DNA of 47,891 nucleotides from Tannerellaceae bacterium (GTDB lineage Bacteria; Bacteroidota; Bacteroidia; Bacteroidales; Tannerellaceae): NCBI GenBank assembly GCA_021201295.1, contig JAJQFE010000010.1, positions 1 to 47,891 of the forward strand, read 5' to 3'. Shown piece by piece: positions 1 to 8,316 of this stretch (position 1 is its first letter; each line of letters starts with the position of its first letter). The notes under the pieces were generated by a model. It saw only the letters and a program-made list of their open reading frames with translations, ran no database searches and was not told where the DNA came from. The position numbers and the translations under genes were made by a program.

Positions 1-186
1 GCGCTCCAAACCCGCATGCAGACAGCAATAGGGAAGGTTTGCAAGAGATAAAAGCAGATTTGTGAAAAATTCCAGGGGGGGAGAAAGAAAAAAGTTGCCT
101 GAAAAAAGCCAAATCAGGAGATAAGGATCTGGTGGATGCCGGATCCTGGTTCTTTCCTACTCTATTTTTATGCGTTTAGTTCCCTG
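1..186. other. window edge, no supported gene
   Basis: Frame 1 is open from the window start to a TAA at 49-51 (ALQTRMQTAIGKVCKR) and could be the tail of a plus-strand gene lying outside the window. It is too short to identify. Nothing else in this stretch looks coding. Confidence 0.2.
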
Positions 187-690
187 TCAGACCGTACGAT
201 TCATGATATAATCTTCCATCAGGAAGCCATTTCCGATATCAATATCTTCACTGCCTATCACCTCAAAACCTACTTTTTTATAAAAGTCAATAGCTTTATT
301 AAACCGGTTTACGTTCAGAGATAATTCCGTATCCCCATTCGCTTTGGCAATCTTTGCCACTTCCTCTATAAAGAAACGGCCGACCCCTTTTCCCTGTGTA
401 TCCGGAAGGACATAGATCTTATGTACCTTTGTCCAGGGTTTACCCTGATAATGGGATTCATAAGAAAGATATCCTAAAAAGTCCTCTCCTTCTTTAACTA
501 ACAGATAATGATGATTCAATTCATCCATCTGCTGAGTGATCGCTTCCGTACTATACATCATATCCATCATATAATGGATCTGCTTCGGAGAAAGGATCTC
601 ACAAAACGTGACAGGCCAGACCACATCAGAGATTGCCTGAATATCCGGAATATTACTTTTATCAGCATGTATGAGTTCAAGTGTCGCCAT
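187..690 (-). CDS. GNAT family N-acetyltransferase
   Basis: A 167-residue cytoplasmic protein of the GNAT fold, which transfers an acetyl group from acetyl-CoA to an amine; the substrate cannot be read from sequence. The acetyl-CoA loop is visible as LPDTQGKGVGRFFIEEV (Q-x-x-G-x-G), preceded by the beta-strand VHKIYV and followed by LNVNRFNKAIDFYKKVGF, the usual C-terminal GNAT segment. Length is typical for a single-domain GNAT. It is uninterrupted, ends in TGA and stands alone on the minus strand, with no partner gene to suggest a pathway. Confidence 0.9.
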   Translation of the reverse strand: MATLELIHADKSNIPDIQAISDVVWPVTFCEILSPKQIHYMMDMMYSTEAITQQMDELNHHYLLVKEGEDFLGYLSYESHYQGKPWTKVHKIYVLPDTQGKGVGRFFIEEVAKIAKANGDTELSLNVNRFNKAIDFYKKVGFEVIGSEDIDIGNGFLMEDYIMNRTV

Positions 691-823
691 GGTTATCTAA
701 CTTTAAAAACTTCCATAAAAGTAAAAAAAGTCTTTTATCCGGCCACAACCACAGAAATTTAATTCCTATGTAAAAATAGCCAACAGCCTGTATCTGGTGA
801 AAACTCCGGATCTGCCCTGAGAT

Positions 824-852
824 ATAAAAAACAGGGACCTGAGGATCCCTGT
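824..852 (-). terminator. intrinsic terminator of the UPF0158 gene
   Basis: An inverted repeat (ACAGGGA...TCCCTGT, 831-852) with inner CC/GG pairs is followed on the minus strand by TTTTTTATA. It lies about 60 bp past the stop of the gene at 914-1501. Confidence 0.65.
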
Positions 853-913
853 ATGCATATATCCAGTAAACGAAAGATAGAGGTAGTATGCCGGTTGATT
901 ATTATCTTTTTAG

Positions 914-1501
914 TTAGTCAGGCATATCTACATCCGCCAGACCACTCTTGACATAATTAATGATCTCCTGCTTCTTAAAGACCTGCCACACATCCCATTG
1001 ATTAGCATGCCGGATCACATCCAGCATTTTACGGAACGGTTTGTTGGCTTCCAGAGCATCCTGTAATTTTTTAGCCAGTTCTTCATCATCCGTTTCCCCG
1101 GCAAACTTTTCCATCGCACTGCGTAAATCCTCCCGGCCAAAAGGTTCAAACCGGATAAAGCCATCCCATTGGGTAAAATCAAGCCCGTATTCATCCATCA
1201 TATCCTCATTCTGCTCAGCGATCTCTATAGCATCATAATACCCTTTACAGTCAACCGGTTCAATTTCCAGTGTTTCCGGATTCAGGAAACAGACAAACCC
1301 ATCATTCAGGGCATCCGCGATCTGCATGACCAGACTGCGGTAATCCTCCTTATCCTCTATCTGAACACCGACAATTTCCTCTTCTTCCCCATTCACATCC
1401 ATCTCTTCCAATAGAATGAACACCCGGGACAATTTATCTTCATCCTCTTTGATATGGCCCAGTTTGGATAATACCATCTGGTATAAGTCTTCTGTTTTCA
1501 T
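914..1501 (-). CDS. UPF0158 family protein
   Basis: A 195-residue soluble acidic protein. Its C-terminal half (FAGETDDEELAKKLQDALE, then KPFRKMLDVIRH and the Trp-rich WDVWQVF) resembles the UPF0158 family, whose function is unknown. There is no signal peptide or membrane segment. It is about 25 bp upstream, in transcription order, from nothing else obvious and has its own terminator at 824-852. The small membrane-protein gene at 1526-1723 precedes it on the same strand with a 24-bp gap, so the two may be co-transcribed. Confidence 0.7.
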   Translation of the reverse strand: MKTEDLYQMVLSKLGHIKEDEDKLSRVFILLEEMDVNGEEEEIVGVQIEDKEDYRSLVMQIADALNDGFVCFLNPETLEIEPVDCKGYYDAIEIAEQNEDMMDEYGLDFTQWDGFIRFEPFGREDLRSAMEKFAGETDDEELAKKLQDALEANKPFRKMLDVIRHANQWDVWQVFKKQEIINYVKSGLADVDMPD

Positions 1502-1525
1502 TTCTGTACCTGTTAAGTTTGTAAA

Positions 1526-1723
1526 CTATTTATCAGATGACTTCCTGCCAAAAAACTTCCCCAGATAGAAAATAGCAAAACAGATCAGAGCAATGACAGC
1601 AATAGCCCCCACTGTATACACAAGCAGCGTAGACACAACTTTCACGCCAACCACCAGAAACACGATGGTTAAAAGAATGGCAACCACTCCAATACCAATC
1701 AATATATTCTTTACTGTATTCAT
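1526..1723 (-). CDS. small two-helix membrane protein
   Basis: 65 residues with two hydrophobic segments, about residues 7-27 (ILIGIGVVAILLTIVFLVVG) and 30-55, and a basic tail (GKFFGRKSSDK) that should face the cytoplasm. I do not recognise a family beyond short Bacteroidetes inner-membrane proteins. It lies 24 bp before the UPF0158 gene on the same strand and is preceded by the terminator at 1791-1816. Confidence 0.6.
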   Translation of the reverse strand: MNTVKNILIGIGVVAILLTIVFLVVGVKVVSTLLVYTVGAIAVIALICFAIFYLGKFFGRKSSDK

Positions 1724-1790
1724 AACTAACCCTTCTGATTATGGCAGTATAACCAGCCGGAAAAGAAAAAAGTTTATGAATCCGTACAAA

Positions 1791-1816
1791 TAAAAATCCC
1801 CGGAAAAACCGGGGAT
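1791..1816 (-). terminator. intrinsic terminator after the CarboxypepD-like gene
   Basis: A perfect 8-bp stem ATCCCCGG/CCGGGGAT with a five-base loop (1796-1816), followed on the minus strand by TTTTTATTT. It lies 75 bp past the stop of the gene at 1891-2244. Confidence 0.75.
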
Positions 1817-1890
1817 ACACAACTTGCTAAAATAAAGCGAGCCAAGGAGTGGTTAACCAAACAGTGTTCCAATTATTTATGTAAACCTTA

Positions 1891-2244
1891 CTATTGTCTC
1901 CTGATTTCTATATACAGTTCTTCATCCTTATCCAGATCCACTTCAACCAGTTTAGACTGATAGGAAATAAAATCGACAGCCACCTGATGCTTTCCTTTCA
2001 AAAGAGAAGGAATCTCAAAATTTCCTGATAGATCTGAATAATATTTTTTCCCATCTACCGTAATGGAAACACCAGCCAAAGCCTTATCCATTTCCGTATC
2101 CACGACTACACCTTTCAGGGAATAAGCAGCTACTGCTGTTTCCTCTTTTACCTCTTTGCTTTCAGTCATCGACTTGCTGTTCTCAGCCTGTAACCCTATC
2201 ACCAAAGCAAACAATAGCATATAGATACAAAAAACCTTTTTCAT
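1891..2244 (-). CDS. secreted carboxypeptidase-regulatory-like domain protein
   Basis: 117 residues. Residues 1-20 form a signal peptide (MKKVFCIYMLLFALVIGLQA). Residues 43-115 form a CarboxypepD_reg-like beta-sandwich (SLKGVVVDTEMDKALAGVSI, YYSDLSGNFEIPSLLKGKH), the domain found at the N-terminus of SusC proteins but here standing alone. Such stand-alone domains are exported to the periplasm or surface; the role is unknown. It has its own promoter-like element and terminator, so it is probably monocistronic. Confidence 0.75.
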   Translation of the reverse strand: MKKVFCIYMLLFALVIGLQAENSKSMTESKEVKEETAVAAYSLKGVVVDTEMDKALAGVSITVDGKKYYSDLSGNFEIPSLLKGKHQVAVDFISYQSKLVEVDLDKDEELYIEIRRQ

Positions 2245-2278
2245 TTTTTCTTCTGTTTATATGTTCTTTTTTTATGGG

Positions 2279-2288
2279 AGCAAAAATA
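2279..2288 (-). promoter_or_regulatory. Bacteroidetes -7 box for the CarboxypepD-like gene
   Basis: On the minus strand this reads TATTTTTGCT, matching TAnnTTTG. It sits 35-44 bp before the ATG at 2244. No convincing -33 TTG was seen. Confidence 0.5.
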
Positions 2289-2487
2289 AAGCCGGAGTAT
2301 TACAGGAGTATGAAGTAAGTATTACATTTTCACCATGGATAGGTTAACGTAGTACTACCTTTCCGGATACAAAATCCCACCCTTTCCCATTCACATTTCC
2401 CCTTAAAAAATGTATCCTGATAAAATTGATAATCAACCGATTTCTACAAACCCTGTTCAAAACGCCCAAAATATTTCCTTTCATCTC

Positions 2488-2520
2488 TTGCAAATTCTAA
2501 TATTCCATCCTATCTTTGCA
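2488..2520 (+). promoter_or_regulatory. promoter of tRNA-Asp
   Basis: A -33 TTG at 2488-2490 and a -7 TATCTTTGCA at 2511-2520 with 20 bp between them match the Bacteroidetes primary sigma consensus. The tRNA begins 33 bp downstream. Confidence 0.75.
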
Positions 2521-2552
2521 TCGCAATTCAGATGAAGAGCGACAAAACATAT

Positions 2553-2629
2553 GGTGTGGTAGTTCAGCTGGTTAGAATACCTGCCTGTCACGCAGGGGGT
2601 CGCGGGTTCGAGTCCCGTCCATACCGCCA
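2553..2629 (+). tRNA. tRNA-Asp (GTC)
   Basis: A full cloverleaf can be folded: acceptor GGTGTGG pairing with CCATACC (one G-U), D arm with AGTTCAGCTGGTTAGA, anticodon loop CTGTCAC giving GTC, and T loop GGTTCGAGTCC. The discriminator base is G and the CCA is encoded (2627-2629). Its 3' end is the integration site of the element that follows. Confidence 0.95.
2615..2627 (+). repeat. attL core (tRNA-Asp 3' end)
   Basis: CCGTCCATACCGC inside the tRNA 3' end is identical to 10750-10762. This is the left junction of the element. Confidence 0.85.
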
Positions 2630-2670
2630 AAAGGCCTGTAAATCAATTGATTTACAGGCCTTTATTTTTT
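2630..2670 (+). terminator. terminator after tRNA-Asp
   Basis: A 16-bp perfect stem (2630-2645 with 2648-2663, AAAGGCCTG.../...CAGGCCTTT) followed by TATTTTTT. It lies just inside the element, so the inserted DNA supplies the terminator of the tRNA transcript. Confidence 0.85.
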
Positions 2671-2916
2671 CTGTGTTGCGTTTGTGTTGCATTCTCATTT
2701 TTTCCTAAATAGGCTTTTTGGATGATATCATATTTTCGTTAACTTTATTTAACTATATTGCAACTTCAAAGTATAACTCTTCTAAGGTAGGAATATATAT
2801 TTCTAACAATTTAGGGTATTACAAAAACAGGAAGGATTTTTGTTCTATGGAACCTCCTAAAAAAGAATACTGTAATTTTGTGTTGTTTCAAATACATTCT
2901 AAATCGGGTTATTCAA

Positions 2917-3681
2917 ATGAAACTCCAATACGCATCTGATTTACATCTTGAAATGAATAGTAATTCAAGATACTTAAAAGAAAATCCGTTACAGGTTGTA
3001 GGAGATATTCTACTACTTGCAGGTGATATAAGTTATCTGAGTGATAAAAATCTTGATAGGCATCCTTTTTGGTCATGGGCATCTGACAATTATAGGGAAA
3101 CTTATATTATGCCGGGAAATCATGAGTATTATGGAGGTGCAAAATTAGAAGAGACATTAGATAATTTTGAATACTATATCCGTCCGAATGTCAGTTATCA
3201 GAATAACAGATCTGTCATTATAGATGATATCATTTTACACTTTTCTTCCCTATGGTCTATTATTGCTTTAAAATATCTCGGCGATATACAGTATGGGATG
3301 AATGATTTTTATAAGATCAGATATAAAAAGAGAAAACTTATAGCTCCCGATTATCAGGATTTACATAATGTCTGTTTAAACTATCTGCATAAAACTATCA
3401 ATGAATATAAAGATAAACAGCAAATAGTTATTACTCATAATGTCCCCACAGAACTATGTAACCCGGAAATATATAAAGATAGTCCCTTATCATCTGCTTT
3501 TGTGGTAGAACTTGAAGATTTTATAAAAACCTATCCTGTGGATTATTGGATCTATGGTCATTCACATTATAATATGCCTGATACGGTAATAAACCAAACG
3601 AAGTTACTCACTAATCAATTAGGATATGTTCAAAGTGATGAACATCTAAATTTTCAGCCTGATCTCTATTTCCAATTATAA
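2917..3681 (+). CDS. calcineurin-like metallophosphoesterase
   Basis: A 254-residue cytoplasmic protein from the ATG at 2917; the in-frame upstream ATG at 2878 adds a non-conserved leader. All metal-site motifs of the family are visible: SDLHLE (D-x-H), LLAGDI (G-D), MPGNHEYYGG (G-N-H-E), VITHNVP (H) and YGHSHYN (G-H-x-H). It should hydrolyse phosphomonoesters or phosphodiesters with two bound metals; the substrate is unknown. It is the first gene inside the element's left end and is cargo rather than a mobility gene. Codons are AT-rich compared with the chromosomal genes further right. Confidence 0.85.
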   Translation: MKLQYASDLHLEMNSNSRYLKENPLQVVGDILLLAGDISYLSDKNLDRHPFWSWASDNYRETYIMPGNHEYYGGAKLEETLDNFEYYIRPNVSYQNNRSVIIDDIILHFSSLWSIIALKYLGDIQYGMNDFYKIRYKKRKLIAPDYQDLHNVCLNYLHKTINEYKDKQQIVITHNVPTELCNPEIYKDSPLSSAFVVELEDFIKTYPVDYWIYGHSHYNMPDTVINQTKLLTNQLGYVQSDEHLNFQPDLYFQL

Positions 3682-3798
3682 TATGATGTCCAAGTAGACA
3701 AAATATGCCATAAAATACATACTCCTACCACCTAAGATATATTCCTCTTATTCATCCTTTATTTATTTATAGTTTTACCTGTGTACCAAAAATTAACT

Positions 3799-4095
3799 AT
3801 GAATAGATATAATCAACGATGGAAAAAACCAGATTGGGCCGAGAATAAAAAAGAAGTTGTTTCTCCTTCCGGTAATGTATCGCCAGTAGATAAGGCGATG
3901 AGTAATTTAATTAAGATGAAAGAGGCCATCCAGTTATTAAAAGCCTCTGCACCCACAGCCCGTAAATATGCCCGTTTAGGTTGTTACAAAGAATACCGTT
4001 TCGGACAGAAACTTGTTTTTTATGACAAACAGGAGATCCTGGACTTTATTCTAAAGAGAGAACCGGAAACAGAAAGTATATCTAACCCGGACTAA
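3799..4095 (+). CDS. excisionase-like helix-turn-helix protein
   Basis: 98 residues from the ATG at 3799; an in-frame GTG at 3781 is an alternative start. The C-terminal half (ASAPTARKYARLGCYKEYRF, then KLVFYDKQEILDFIL) has the layout of an HTH_17/excisionase domain: a recognition helix, a short wing, then an acidic helix. Small proteins of this kind sit next to the primase and relaxase in Bacteroides mobilizable elements, where they help excision or control transfer genes. The specific role is inferred from context only. Confidence 0.6.
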   Translation: MNRYNQRWKKPDWAENKKEVVSPSGNVSPVDKAMSNLIKMKEAIQLLKASAPTARKYARLGCYKEYRFGQKLVFYDKQEILDFILKREPETESISNPD

Positions 4096-4100
4096 TCTAC

Positions 4101-4211
4101 TAAAAGGATAAGAGGACGGGTAAAGAGAAATGCGGGTCAGATAAAAAAACTTCTGTTATAGGTTCTCATCGTTTTTTACCGCCTGCCTTTTTACCTCTCC
4201 TTATCCTTTTT
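4101..4211. repeat. long imperfect inverted repeat between HTH and primase genes
   Basis: AAAAGGATAAGAGG at the left end is mirrored by CCTCTCCTTATCCTTTT at the right end, with mismatches further in. It fills most of the gap between the two genes and may act as a terminator or leader structure. Confidence 0.4.
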
Positions 4212-4247
4212 TATTCATATTCTTATAATCATCCAATAACTACAACT

Positions 4248-5201
4248 ATGGATAGTAAAAAAGCTAAACAAATTCCCCTTACTGATTATCTGGGTAGCTT
4301 AGGTTTTTATCCGGCCTATATACAGGGTATAAATCTTTGGGATCTTTCACCGCTCAGGGAGGAAAAACACCCATCTTTCAAAGTGAACTCAAATAAAAAT
4401 ATATGGCATGATTTCGGTATAAGTAGAGGGGGCACAATTATAGATTTTGTCCTGATCTATTATAATATTACGGATGTATCAGAAGCACTTAAGCGGATCG
4501 GAGAAAAGGAGATCAAAGAAATCTCTTTTTCTTTTCATCCGCAAAGTTCTTTACCTCCTTTTGAGGATATAAAGATCCGGCCGTTACAGAATAAAGCCCT
4601 TATTGACTACCTGAGCGAAAGAGGGGTTAATCCCCAAATTGCCACAGCTCACACCGTTGAGATCTATTTCAAACAAAATGGGGAATCCTATTGCAAAATA
4701 GGATTCCCGAACCAATCCGGAGGATATGAACTAAGGAACAAATATTTTAAAGGGTGCATTGCCCCCAAAGATATTAGTATTATACAGACCACAGGAGAAG
4801 ATAAATGTAACGTCTTTGAGGGGTTTATAAACTATCTCTCATACCTTACCATAAAGGAGGAAAACCTCACACCTTTACCTTTCAAAAAAGGTGAGGATTA
4901 CATCATCCTAAACGGTGTCTTAAACCTCTCAAAAGCTATTATCCCGCTTGAGAAGTACCAATCTATAACCAGTTATTTGGATGTAGATAAAGCCGGGGAA
5001 ACGGCATCCAATAGATTAAGAAAACACTATCCGAATCTTATAGATGGAAGAGTATTGTATAAAGGAAATAATGATCTTAACGATCTTCTGTGCAGTCTTA
5101 AAATGAATCCGGCTAAAGGGATAGCCAAGCTGGAAAAGAAGGAATCCAAGCCACCTCTAAACAATAACCGTAAGCCACAAAACAGAAGGCGCATCCGGTA
5201 A
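4248..5201 (+). CDS. Toprim-domain DNA primase of the mobilizable element
   Basis: 317 residues. The N-terminal part (LTDYLGSLGF, LSPLREEKHPSFKV, WHDFGISRGGTIIDFV) is the zinc-finger-like region of CHC2/DnaG-type primases, without an obvious Cys set. The middle has Toprim motifs VFEGFINYLSYL (conserved Glu) and SYLDVDKAGETASNRL (D-x-D). The tail is basic (RKPQNRRRIR). It resembles the PrmN1-type primases of NBU elements, which prime second-strand synthesis on transferred single-stranded DNA. It lies upstream of the oriT candidate and relaxase and is probably expressed with them. Confidence 0.8.
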   Translation: MDSKKAKQIPLTDYLGSLGFYPAYIQGINLWDLSPLREEKHPSFKVNSNKNIWHDFGISRGGTIIDFVLIYYNITDVSEALKRIGEKEIKEISFSFHPQSSLPPFEDIKIRPLQNKALIDYLSERGVNPQIATAHTVEIYFKQNGESYCKIGFPNQSGGYELRNKYFKGCIAPKDISIIQTTGEDKCNVFEGFINYLSYLTIKEENLTPLPFKKGEDYIILNGVLNLSKAIIPLEKYQSITSYLDVDKAGETASNRLRKHYPNLIDGRVLYKGNNDLNDLLCSLKMNPAKGIAKLEKKESKPPLNNNRKPQNRRRIR

Positions 5202-5221
5202 AGGTGCGGCTCCCGGCCGCA

Positions 5222-5240
5222 GGCTTTTTTCAAAAAAGCC
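5222..5240. terminator. perfect hairpin after the primase gene
   Basis: GGCTTTTTT-C-AAAAAAGCC, a 9-bp stem with a single-base loop 20 bp past the primase stop. It may be a terminator or part of the transfer-origin structure that begins right after it. Confidence 0.5.
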
Positions 5241-5243
5241 ATA

Positions 5244-5340
5244 GCATATTAGGGCATTTTCTTAACGCTTCGTTTCACTCTTGCTAAAAATGCCCTAATA
5301 TGCCAAAGGGAGAACCCTTTGGAAACCCCAGAGGGGAGAA
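5244..5340. other. candidate origin of transfer (oriT)
   Basis: Three nested structures lie directly upstream of the relaxase gene: a perfect 17-bp inverted repeat (5244-5260 with 5287-5303, 26-bp spacer), a perfect 8-bp hairpin CCAAAGGG-AGAA-CCCTTTGG (5303-5322), and CCCC-AGA-GGGG (5326-5336). Hairpins beside the nic site and next to a MobV relaxase gene are typical of oriT. The nic position cannot be read from sequence alone. Confidence 0.55.
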
Positions 5341-5425
5341 GTAACCAGCCAGTGCAGTAAGTAGATGGGATATACAGTTCTACACATAGAAACACATAGA
5401 AAAAGGGACCGGTAACGATGCCGCC

Positions 5426-6642
5426 ATGTCTGCTCACATTGAAAGGAAGATCACTCCTAAAAATGTGAAGCCCGAACTTACGCACCTTAATAAACAACTG
5501 ATGGGTTATCCTGAAGGAGTAAGTAACCGATCAGAGGCTATACAATACAGGCTTAAAAACGCAGGATTAACCCGGAAGATTTCAAAGAATCAGGTTACTG
5601 TTTTACGGATAATGTTATCCGCTACACCAGAAAACATTCAACAGATTGAGGAGGCAGAAGGGTTAGAGGGGTGGTGTAACGATAGTTTACAATGGGTGAA
5701 GGATACATTTGGAGAGGCTAATCTTGTAGCAGCCCATTTACACATGGATGAATCATCGCCCCATATCCATGCAACAGTTATCCCTATTGTAACAGGAGAA
5801 AGAAGAAAAGCAAAAAAGGAAGCTACCAACGGAAAGAGAAAATACAAAAAGAAAAAAACGAACCGTCCCCGCCTGTGTGCTGATGACGGGATGGCAAGGG
5901 ATAAACTTGGAGAATTTCAAACTTCTTATGCGGAGGCCATGCAGCGATATGAACTTAAGCGGGGAAAGAAAGGATCAAAAGCAAAGCATATAGATAACCA
6001 AACCCATTACCGTAATCTTATAGAACAGGGAGAAAAGGTCGAGGAAAACATTGAGGGACTGAAAGCCCGGGAAAAGGAGATCCGCCAAAGATTGGAACAG
6101 GCACAGAGCGAGGAAAAGATCCAACAGTTTAAAGGCAAAGTATTAGATTCCATTAGCAGCGTTTTTGATAAAACCCAAGTAGAGCAACTAAAAAAAGAAA
6201 ATGAAGATTTGAAAAATCAGATCCTCTACCTAACAAATAAAATCAGTAGCCAGGACAAAAGCATACAGGAAAACCGACTCCGATATGAAGAAGAGATAAA
6301 GAAGGCAAAGAACTATATAAGCTATATTTTAGATTTGCTTCCTGATGCTAAACAGTTATTGGATATAGGAATTAAATGTAATGCTATGCAGATCCCATCA
6401 GAGACAGTAAAAAACTCCTAAAAAAAGATCCGGTAAAGTATTCCGGGATTTTATATTCGTTATTGCTCCGGCGTATTTTTACTGTTACAGATAGGATATT
6501 ACAGATCATAAAACAATCCGGCACAGAAGGGTATAAACTAACTATTGACCATACAGATAGTAATGATTGGTTGAAAAAGGGATATGACATTTATAAAAAA
6601 CAAAACCCCAGTCATAAAAATAACCGGGGTCAGAAACTATAG
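5426..6642 (+). CDS. MobV-type relaxase (interrupted near its C-terminus)
   Basis: Nicks oriT and leads the transferred strand. The N-terminal domain (residues 1-170) has the Mob_Pre signature HLHMDESSPHIHATVIP, about residues 104-120, with the metal-binding histidines; a basic KRKYKKKKTNRPR stretch and a long coiled coil (about 200-300) follow. As read, the protein stops at 6421 after 331 residues. Adding one A to the run at 6409-6414 continues it to a TAG at 6640-6642 with KLLKKDPVKYSGILYS and a closing WLKKGYDIY, a segment also typical of this family's end, for about 405 residues. The break may be a sequencing error. Confidence 0.85.
6593..6630 (-). terminator. possible terminator of the XRE gene
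   Basis: ACCCC...GGGGT (6604-6630) followed on the minus strand by TTTTGTTTTTT. It overlaps the reconstructed end of the relaxase gene and lies 23 bp past the XRE stop. Confidence 0.45.
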
Positions 6643-6652
6643 GGAGTGAGTT

Positions 6653-7099
6653 TTATTTACTTCTCAGGTCTTTAATTTCGTCTTTCAGATCTATAACTTG
6701 TTTCTGAAGTATATTAGTTGTTTTATCATGAGCTTCTATCAGATGAGCAATATTTTCATCATATGTTTGTTTCATTAATTCAATAGGATTATGAATTTCC
6801 TGTTTTGAATGATCTTTGAATAATTGACTTTGATCGTATGTGAGACAAACAGAAGAATAAGCTCCTGTATAACAAACACGCTCTTTCAAATACTTGATAG
6901 AAATTTCAAAAGCATCGGCAAATTTTTGTAAAGTTTCATCCGGAATAATCGCTTGTCCTTCAAATTTAGAGATATTCTGCTGAGCAATACCTGTAAGTTC
7001 AGATAACTTCTCCTGTGTTAAATCTGGATTCAAACTTCTAAACCAATTTATATTTAATCCATGATGAATCATACCACTTATAGCTATTCGTCTTCCCAT
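6653..7099 (-). CDS. XRE-family transcriptional regulator
   Basis: 148 residues. An HTH_3/XRE domain covers about residues 18-72 (LTQEKLSELTGIAQQNISKF, then IPDETLQKFADAFEIS). The C-terminus (about 110-148, ending KQVIDLKDEIKDLRSK) is a predicted coiled coil, probably for dimerisation. It is divergent from the ORF at 7551 and convergent with the relaxase. As the only repressor-like gene of the element it may control transfer or the MNT/HEPN module. A minus-strand -7 box lies 38 bp upstream. Confidence 0.8.
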   Translation of the reverse strand: MGRRIAISGMIHHGLNINWFRSLNPDLTQEKLSELTGIAQQNISKFEGQAIIPDETLQKFADAFEISIKYLKERVCYTGAYSSVCLTYDQSQLFKDHSKQEIHNPIELMKQTYDENIAHLIEAHDKTTNILQKQVIDLKDEIKDLRSK

Positions 7100-7136
7100 C
7101 TTATAAGTTTTTATATTTGATTAATATTTGTATCAA

Positions 7137-7146
7137 TGCAAAAGTA
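7137..7146 (-). promoter_or_regulatory. -7 box for the XRE gene
   Basis: Reads TACTTTTGCA on the minus strand, matching TAnnTTTG, 38-47 bp before the ATG. The -33 part is weak. Confidence 0.55.
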
Positions 7147-7387
7147 GTAAAAACTAATTTTAGTAGCTAATATCAGAATTATAATTGAATCATGATACTC
7201 TTATAGATATAAATTAACAAAGAAAGTTAAATAAAATAAATTAGATTGGATAAATATTAATATTCCCCCGTAAACTATTCGTAAGACTTCCGTAAGCATT
7301 TATTACAGTTAAAATAAAGTTTAATAACCTGAATAACAGGTAGATAAATAAATATTTTACGCATTAATGAAAAAACTTTTTCCTTTT

Positions 7388-7397
7388 TACATTTGCA
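7388..7397 (+). promoter_or_regulatory. -7 box upstream of the hairpin and ORF 7551
   Basis: TACATTTGCA matches TAnnTTTG; no clear -33 TTG. Transcription from here would begin just before the hairpin at 7421-7478. Confidence 0.5.
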
Positions 7398-7420
7398 TCC
7401 AGTACCGCTAATTGTTACAC

Positions 7421-7478
7421 CCACTTCCAAAATCATATATACAGGCCCGAAAGCCTGTATATATGATTTTGGAAGTGG
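7421..7478. repeat. perfect 26-bp inverted repeat with 6-base loop
   Basis: Arms 7421-7446 and 7453-7478 are exact reverse complements around a CCGAAA loop. There is no T-run on either side, so an ordinary intrinsic terminator is unlikely. The rest of the 450-bp gap between the divergent genes (7100-7550) is AT-rich and shows only the two promoter-like boxes. Confidence 0.85.
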
Positions 7479-7550
7479 ATAAAAAAATATATACTACCAA
7501 CCCCTGACTAACCCAATGGAAATAATAAAATGTGAGAAATAATATTTAAA

Positions 7551-8132
7551 ATGTTAGGGTCTATGCAAAGTAAAAAATTTTTAGGTGGGTTTGCTCATAA
7601 AACCATCATAAAGGAGAAGTTAATCACACGACTGGGACAAATTTTCTGTTATTGGTTGTTAGATTGTATCCTATTTAAAAATGAATGTTGTAAAACCATT
7701 CCTCAGCATATAGGGAAAATGAAAAAAGAAATAGAATCCTTTTATCCCAAAATGCGTTATTGGACAGCAGAGAAATATGTCAAATTTATTGGATTGAAGG
7801 ATGAACTCAAAGAAAATGAAAAAGATATAGATTTACCGCAAGAGTTAGTAGATATAATGAAAGATAGGTATTCCAATATTCCATATAATAAAATACCGGA
7901 CTTTATTGGAACAAAAGCACAGGATGGTAAAATCTATGTTCTTTCTTTAGATGAAAACGAGAGAGTAAAAGATGCCTTTTATGTTACTATCAATACAAAG
8001 GCTTTTAAAACCTTTTCATCTATCCAGTTAATTCTATGGGCAGGTACAATAGAAGAACTGGAAGGTTTAGGTTCTTCTCCGGATGATATGGATAGTCATA
8101 TTTCTATGGTCTTTACCATATTTATGAAATAA
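7551..8132 (+). CDS. hypothetical protein of the element
   Basis: Not recognised. 193 residues from 7551, or 137 from the ATG at 7719, which has AGGGAAA before it and begins the more regular sequence MKKEIESFYPKMRYWTAEKY. The downstream half looks like a folded soluble protein (YVLSLDENERVKDAFYVTIN), while the 7551-7718 part is hydrophobic and Cys-rich and may be untranslated leader. It is single-copy cargo, divergent from the XRE gene and preceded by the long perfect hairpin. No motif allows a function to be named. Confidence 0.5.
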   Translation: MLGSMQSKKFLGGFAHKTIIKEKLITRLGQIFCYWLLDCILFKNECCKTIPQHIGKMKKEIESFYPKMRYWTAEKYVKFIGLKDELKENEKDIDLPQELVDIMKDRYSNIPYNKIPDFIGTKAQDGKIYVLSLDENERVKDAFYVTINTKAFKTFSSIQLILWAGTIEELEGLGSSPDDMDSHISMVFTIFMK

Positions 8133-8216
8133 AGGGATAACAGCAGGTAAATAATTATAGTTTGTTCATATTAAGTTAATGAGGGTAGACTAAAATCACT
8201 ATGAAGAAAACTCTTT

Positions 8217-8248
8217 TATGAATGCTTATCCAACTTTAGAACTAACCC
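8217..8248. repeat. direct repeat, left copy (integrase 3'-end sequence)
   Basis: Matches 9303-9334 at 31 of 32 positions (T8229 versus C9315). The right copy covers the stop codon and last codons of the integrase gene, so this copy is a displaced integrase tail. Confidence 0.85.
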
Positions 8249-8316
8249 GTAATAATTTCACATAATAACCTTACTGTACTTTTGTCTTTGATTTGGACGA
8301 GGATTAAGTTAATCCT

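Noticed and set aside
7421-7478. Intrinsic terminator
   Set aside because: The hairpin is perfect but has no T-run on either strand and follows a promoter-like box, so another role is more likely.
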